From DATJLQ01 sp035509415 (lineage in GTDB: Bacteria > Pseudomonadota > Alphaproteobacteria > JACZXZ01): a stretch of DNA of 10,579 bases. The translations under genes were made by a program, and so were the position numbers. The notes under the pieces are model-generated. The model was not told the origin of the DNA. It was given only the letters and a program-made list of their open reading frames with translations, and did no database searches. Each line of letters starts with the position of its first letter. Within the stretch, counting starts at the first letter, position 1. The stretch lies in NCBI GenBank assembly GCA_035509415.1, contig DATJLQ010000037.1, positions 1 to 10,579 of the forward strand, given 5' to 3'. Positions 9,341 to 10,579 of the stretch are shown here, one piece after another.

Positions 9341-9345
9341 TTTTT
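9318..9345 (+). terminator. Terminator-like hairpin with T-run between carA and carB
   Basis: The GC-only 8-bp stem of repeat C is followed directly on the carA-carB strand by GG and then TTTTT (9341-9345), the form of an intrinsic terminator. It stands about 220 bp after carA and 430 bp before carB, so it could reduce carB transcription. Function is predicted from shape only; the carB strand must still be transcribed from some promoter. Confidence 0.5.
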
Positions 9346-9673
9346 CCGCGCGGAGCGCATCGCGGATCGTCCCGAGAGCCCCGTCCGTATTGCCGAGCAC
9401 ATCGTTATTCCAGAATCTCAATACACGATATCCGCGCCCTTCGAGCCACTGGGTGCGTTTCGCATCGCGGACTTCATCGATCGCGTGCTGGCCCCCGTCG
9501 ACTTCGATGATCAGCCGCGCCTCGGGACAGAAAAAATCGACGACGTAAGCGCCGATCGGCTGCTGGCGGCGAAAGCGAAATCCGTCGAGCTGGTTGCGTC
9601 GAAGCCGCGACCAAAGTCGAATTTCGGCATCCGTTGGCGTCTTGCGCAAACGTCGAGCGGTCGGCAAAACCAT
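9326..9673 (-). CDS. DUF559 endonuclease-domain protein
   Basis: 115-residue protein of the DUF559 family, Vsr-like nucleases with a PD-(D/E)XK fold. The order of motifs is typical: ARRLRKTPTDAEIRLWSRLR at the N terminus, FRFRRQQPIGAYVVDFFC with the first acidic residue, LIIEVDGGQH with the E-x-D and His, and near the C terminus GYRVLRFWNNDVLGN. All look intact. I chose ATG 9673 because it gives the usual family length and starts just before the helical domain; the frame stays open to 9811, where it only translates the repeat D palindrome and the carB start region. The gene opposes the surrounding carA-carB genes and lies between repeats C and D. The substrate is unknown; DNA cleavage is expected from the family but not shown for this protein. 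Confidence 0.9.
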   Translation of the reverse strand: MVLPTARRLRKTPTDAEIRLWSRLRRNQLDGFRFRRQQPIGAYVVDFFCPEARLIIEVDGGQHAIDEVRDAKRTQWLEGRGYRVLRFWNNDVLGNTDGALGTIRDALRAEKPLPP

Positions 9674-9707
9674 GGGTTGATGTTCGCATTTCGCGCATCG
9701 CGCCACT

Positions 9708-9744
9708 ACCCCCCACCCTACCCTCCCCCTCGAGGGGGGAGGGG
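9708..9744 (+). repeat. Palindromic repeat copy D (upstream of the DUF559 gene)
   Basis: 37-bp unit starting ACCCCCCACCCTA, then a 9-bp hairpin of CCCTCCCCC (9721-9729) with GGGGGAGGG (9735-9743) centred on TCGAG. It is 34 of 37 identical to copy C, same orientation. It sits about 35 bp upstream of the DUF559 start and 30 bp before carB. It is followed by AATTGG, not a T-run, so it is not an obvious terminator on the carB strand. Confidence 0.82.
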
Positions 9745-9773
9745 AATTGGGCGCGCGGCACGGCAGGCACCCC

Positions 9774-9791
9774 ATGCCTAAGCGCACCGAT
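9774..9791. repeat. Right copy of 18-bp direct repeat (present carB start)
   Basis: ATGCCTAAGCGCACCGAT, exact copy of 9092-9109. Here it continues into true carB sequence (CTCAAATCG), while the preceding bases (CACCCC) belong to the inserted segment. Confidence 0.9.
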
Positions 9792-10579
9792 CTCAAATCG
9801 ATCCTGATCATCGGCGCGGGGCCGATCGTGATCGGCCAGGCGTGCGAGTTCGATTATTCGGGCACGCAAGCCTGCAAGGCGTTGAAGGACGAGGGCTACC
9901 GGGTGATCCTGGTGAACTCGAACCCGGCCACCATCATGACCGACCCGGGCCTCGCGGATGCGACCTACATCGAGCCGATCACGCCCGAGGTGGTGGCGCG
10001 CATCGTCGAGAAGGAGCGGCCCTCGGCGCTCTTGCCGACCATGGGCGGCCAGACCGCGCTCAACACGGCGATGGAGCTCGCGCGCCGCGGCGTGCTCGAG
10101 AAATTCGGCGTCGAGATGATCGGCGCGCGCGCCGAGGTCATCGAGAAGGCCGAGGACCGGCAGAAGTTCCGCGACGCCATGACCAGGATCGGCCTCGCGT
10201 CCCCCAAGAGTGCCATCGCCCACACGCTCGAGGAGGCGAAGGCGGCGCTCGGCGAGATCGGCCTGCCCGCGATCATCCGCCCCTCCTTCACCCTCGCCGG
10301 CACCGGCGGCGGCATCGCCTACAACCAGGACGAATTCGTCGAGATCGTGATGGGCGGGCTCAAGGCCTCGCCCGTGACCGAGATCCTGGTCGAGGAATCG
10401 GTGCTCGGCTGGAAGGAATTCGAGATGGAGGTGGTGCGCGACAAGGCGGACAACTGCATCATCGTTTGCTCGATCGAGAATATCGACCCGATGGGCGTGC
10501 ACACCGGCGACAGCGTCACCGTGGCGCCGGCGCTGACGCTCACCGACAAGGAATATCAGCGGATGCGCGACGCCTCGAT
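9774..10579 (+). CDS. carB: Carbamoyl-phosphate synthase large subunit (5' part, runs off the window)
   Basis: The first 268 codons of the synthetase subunit, which joins bicarbonate, ammonia from CarA and two ATP into carbamoyl phosphate. The protein starts MPKRTDLKSILIIGAGPIVI and continues GQACEFDYSGTQACKALKDE, the standard CarB N terminus, then NPATIMTDP, LPTMGGQTALN and the ATP-grasp segment IIRPSFTLAGTGGGIAYN. The full protein is usually about 1070-1110 residues, so roughly a quarter is visible. No frame break is seen. Upstream only a weak GCAGG (9763-9767) could serve as ribosome site. Translation may therefore depend on coupling to the plus-strand frame that ends at TAA 9779-9781, overlapping this ATG. 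Before the insertion, carB would have been coupled directly to carA. Confidence 0.97.
   Translation, partial: MPKRTDLKSILIIGAGPIVIGQACEFDYSGTQACKALKDEGYRVILVNSNPATIMTDPGLADATYIEPITPEVVARIVEKERPSALLPTMGGQTALNTAMELARRGVLEKFGVEMIGARAEVIEKAEDRQKFRDAMTRIGLASPKSAIAHTLEEAKAALGEIGLPAIIRPSFTLAGTGGGIAYNQDEFVEIVMGGLKASPVTEILVEESVLGWKEFEMEVVRDKADNCIIVCSIENIDPMGVHTGDSVTVAPALTLTDKEYQRMRDAS

Larger units (their letters stand above)
9110..9773. mobile_element. Insertion between carA and carB: repeats plus DUF559 nuclease
   Basis: 664 bp lying between two exact 18-bp direct repeats made of the carB start. Deleting one repeat plus this segment (682 bp) regenerates a compact operon in which carA TAA and carB ATG overlap as ATGCCTAA. 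The segment holds two tandem 58-bp repeats on the left (A and B), a minus-strand DUF559 endonuclease gene, and two 37-bp repeats of the same family in the opposite orientation (C and D) that bracket the nuclease. No transposase, integrase or standard terminal inverted repeat is visible, and the left and right extremities do not match each other. Insertion is directly indicated by the duplication; calling the unit mobile, and giving the nuclease a role in it, is inference. Confidence 0.7.

Noticed and set aside
8065..9402. 445-codon minus-strand open frame opposite carA and reaching into the insert
   Set aside because: Antisense shadow of carA. It has no domain of its own, and its N-terminal part only translates the palindromic repeats.
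9674..9811. N-terminal extension of the DUF559 frame into carB
   Set aside because: The extra 46 residues translate repeat D and the antisense of the carB start (SPPPSRGRVGWGV), which is unlike the nuclease family; ATG 9673 gives the normal length.

Overview
This is a GC-rich chromosomal window, most likely from an alphaproteobacterium close to the Rhodospirillales or Rhizobiales. The evidence is the gene order carA/carB facing yqeY-dnaG-rpoD, an alphaproteobacterial-type RpoD, a DnaG that begins MALPPQFLDDLRARV, and the CCCCTCCCCC-type palindromic repeats next to a DUF559 nuclease. I assign no species.

Layout, left to right. (1) A minus-strand gene for a double-domain universal stress protein (45-815), with a likely ribosome binding site for a further minus-strand gene at the very left edge. 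(2) A plus-strand gene (1031-2748) encoding a SEC-C zinc motif, TPR repeats and a sulfotransferase domain. Its reading frame is broken near 2199, inside the sulfotransferase domain, so it is a pseudogene, a recent mutation or a sequencing error. (3) A minus-strand macromolecular-synthesis cluster read right to left: yqeY-like (7253-7714), dnaG primase (5219-7117) and rpoD housekeeping sigma factor (2811-5135). RpoD carries an unusual 15-bp/5-residue repeat rich in Asp-Ala-His-Lys-Ala near its N terminus. (4) A divergent promoter region, then plus-strand carA (7927-9099) and the first third or less of carB (from 9774 to the window end). Together these make carbamoyl phosphate for pyrimidine and arginine synthesis.

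The most interesting part is the carA-carB junction. A 664-bp segment (9110-9773) lies between two exact 18-bp copies of ATGCCTAAGCGCACCGAT. In one copy this sequence is the overlapping carA stop/carB start, and in the other it is the present carB start. Removing 682 bp restores a clean 8-nt overlapping ATGCCTAA junction. The segment is therefore read as an insertion with an 18-bp target duplication. It contains a minus-strand DUF559 (Vsr-like, PD-(D/E)XK) endonuclease gene and four copies of one modular palindromic repeat family: two in one orientation on the left and two in the opposite orientation bracketing the nuclease. The nuclease stop codon lies in the loop of one repeat hairpin. I propose a small repeat-plus-nuclease mobile unit; the mobility and the role of the nuclease are inference.

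The insertion may affect the host operon in two opposing ways. One repeat hairpin is followed by TTTTT on the carA-carB strand and could act as a terminator or attenuator. At the same time, a plus-strand frame stays open from the old carB ATG through the whole insert and ends in the same ATGCCTAA overlap at the present carB start, so translational coupling may be preserved.
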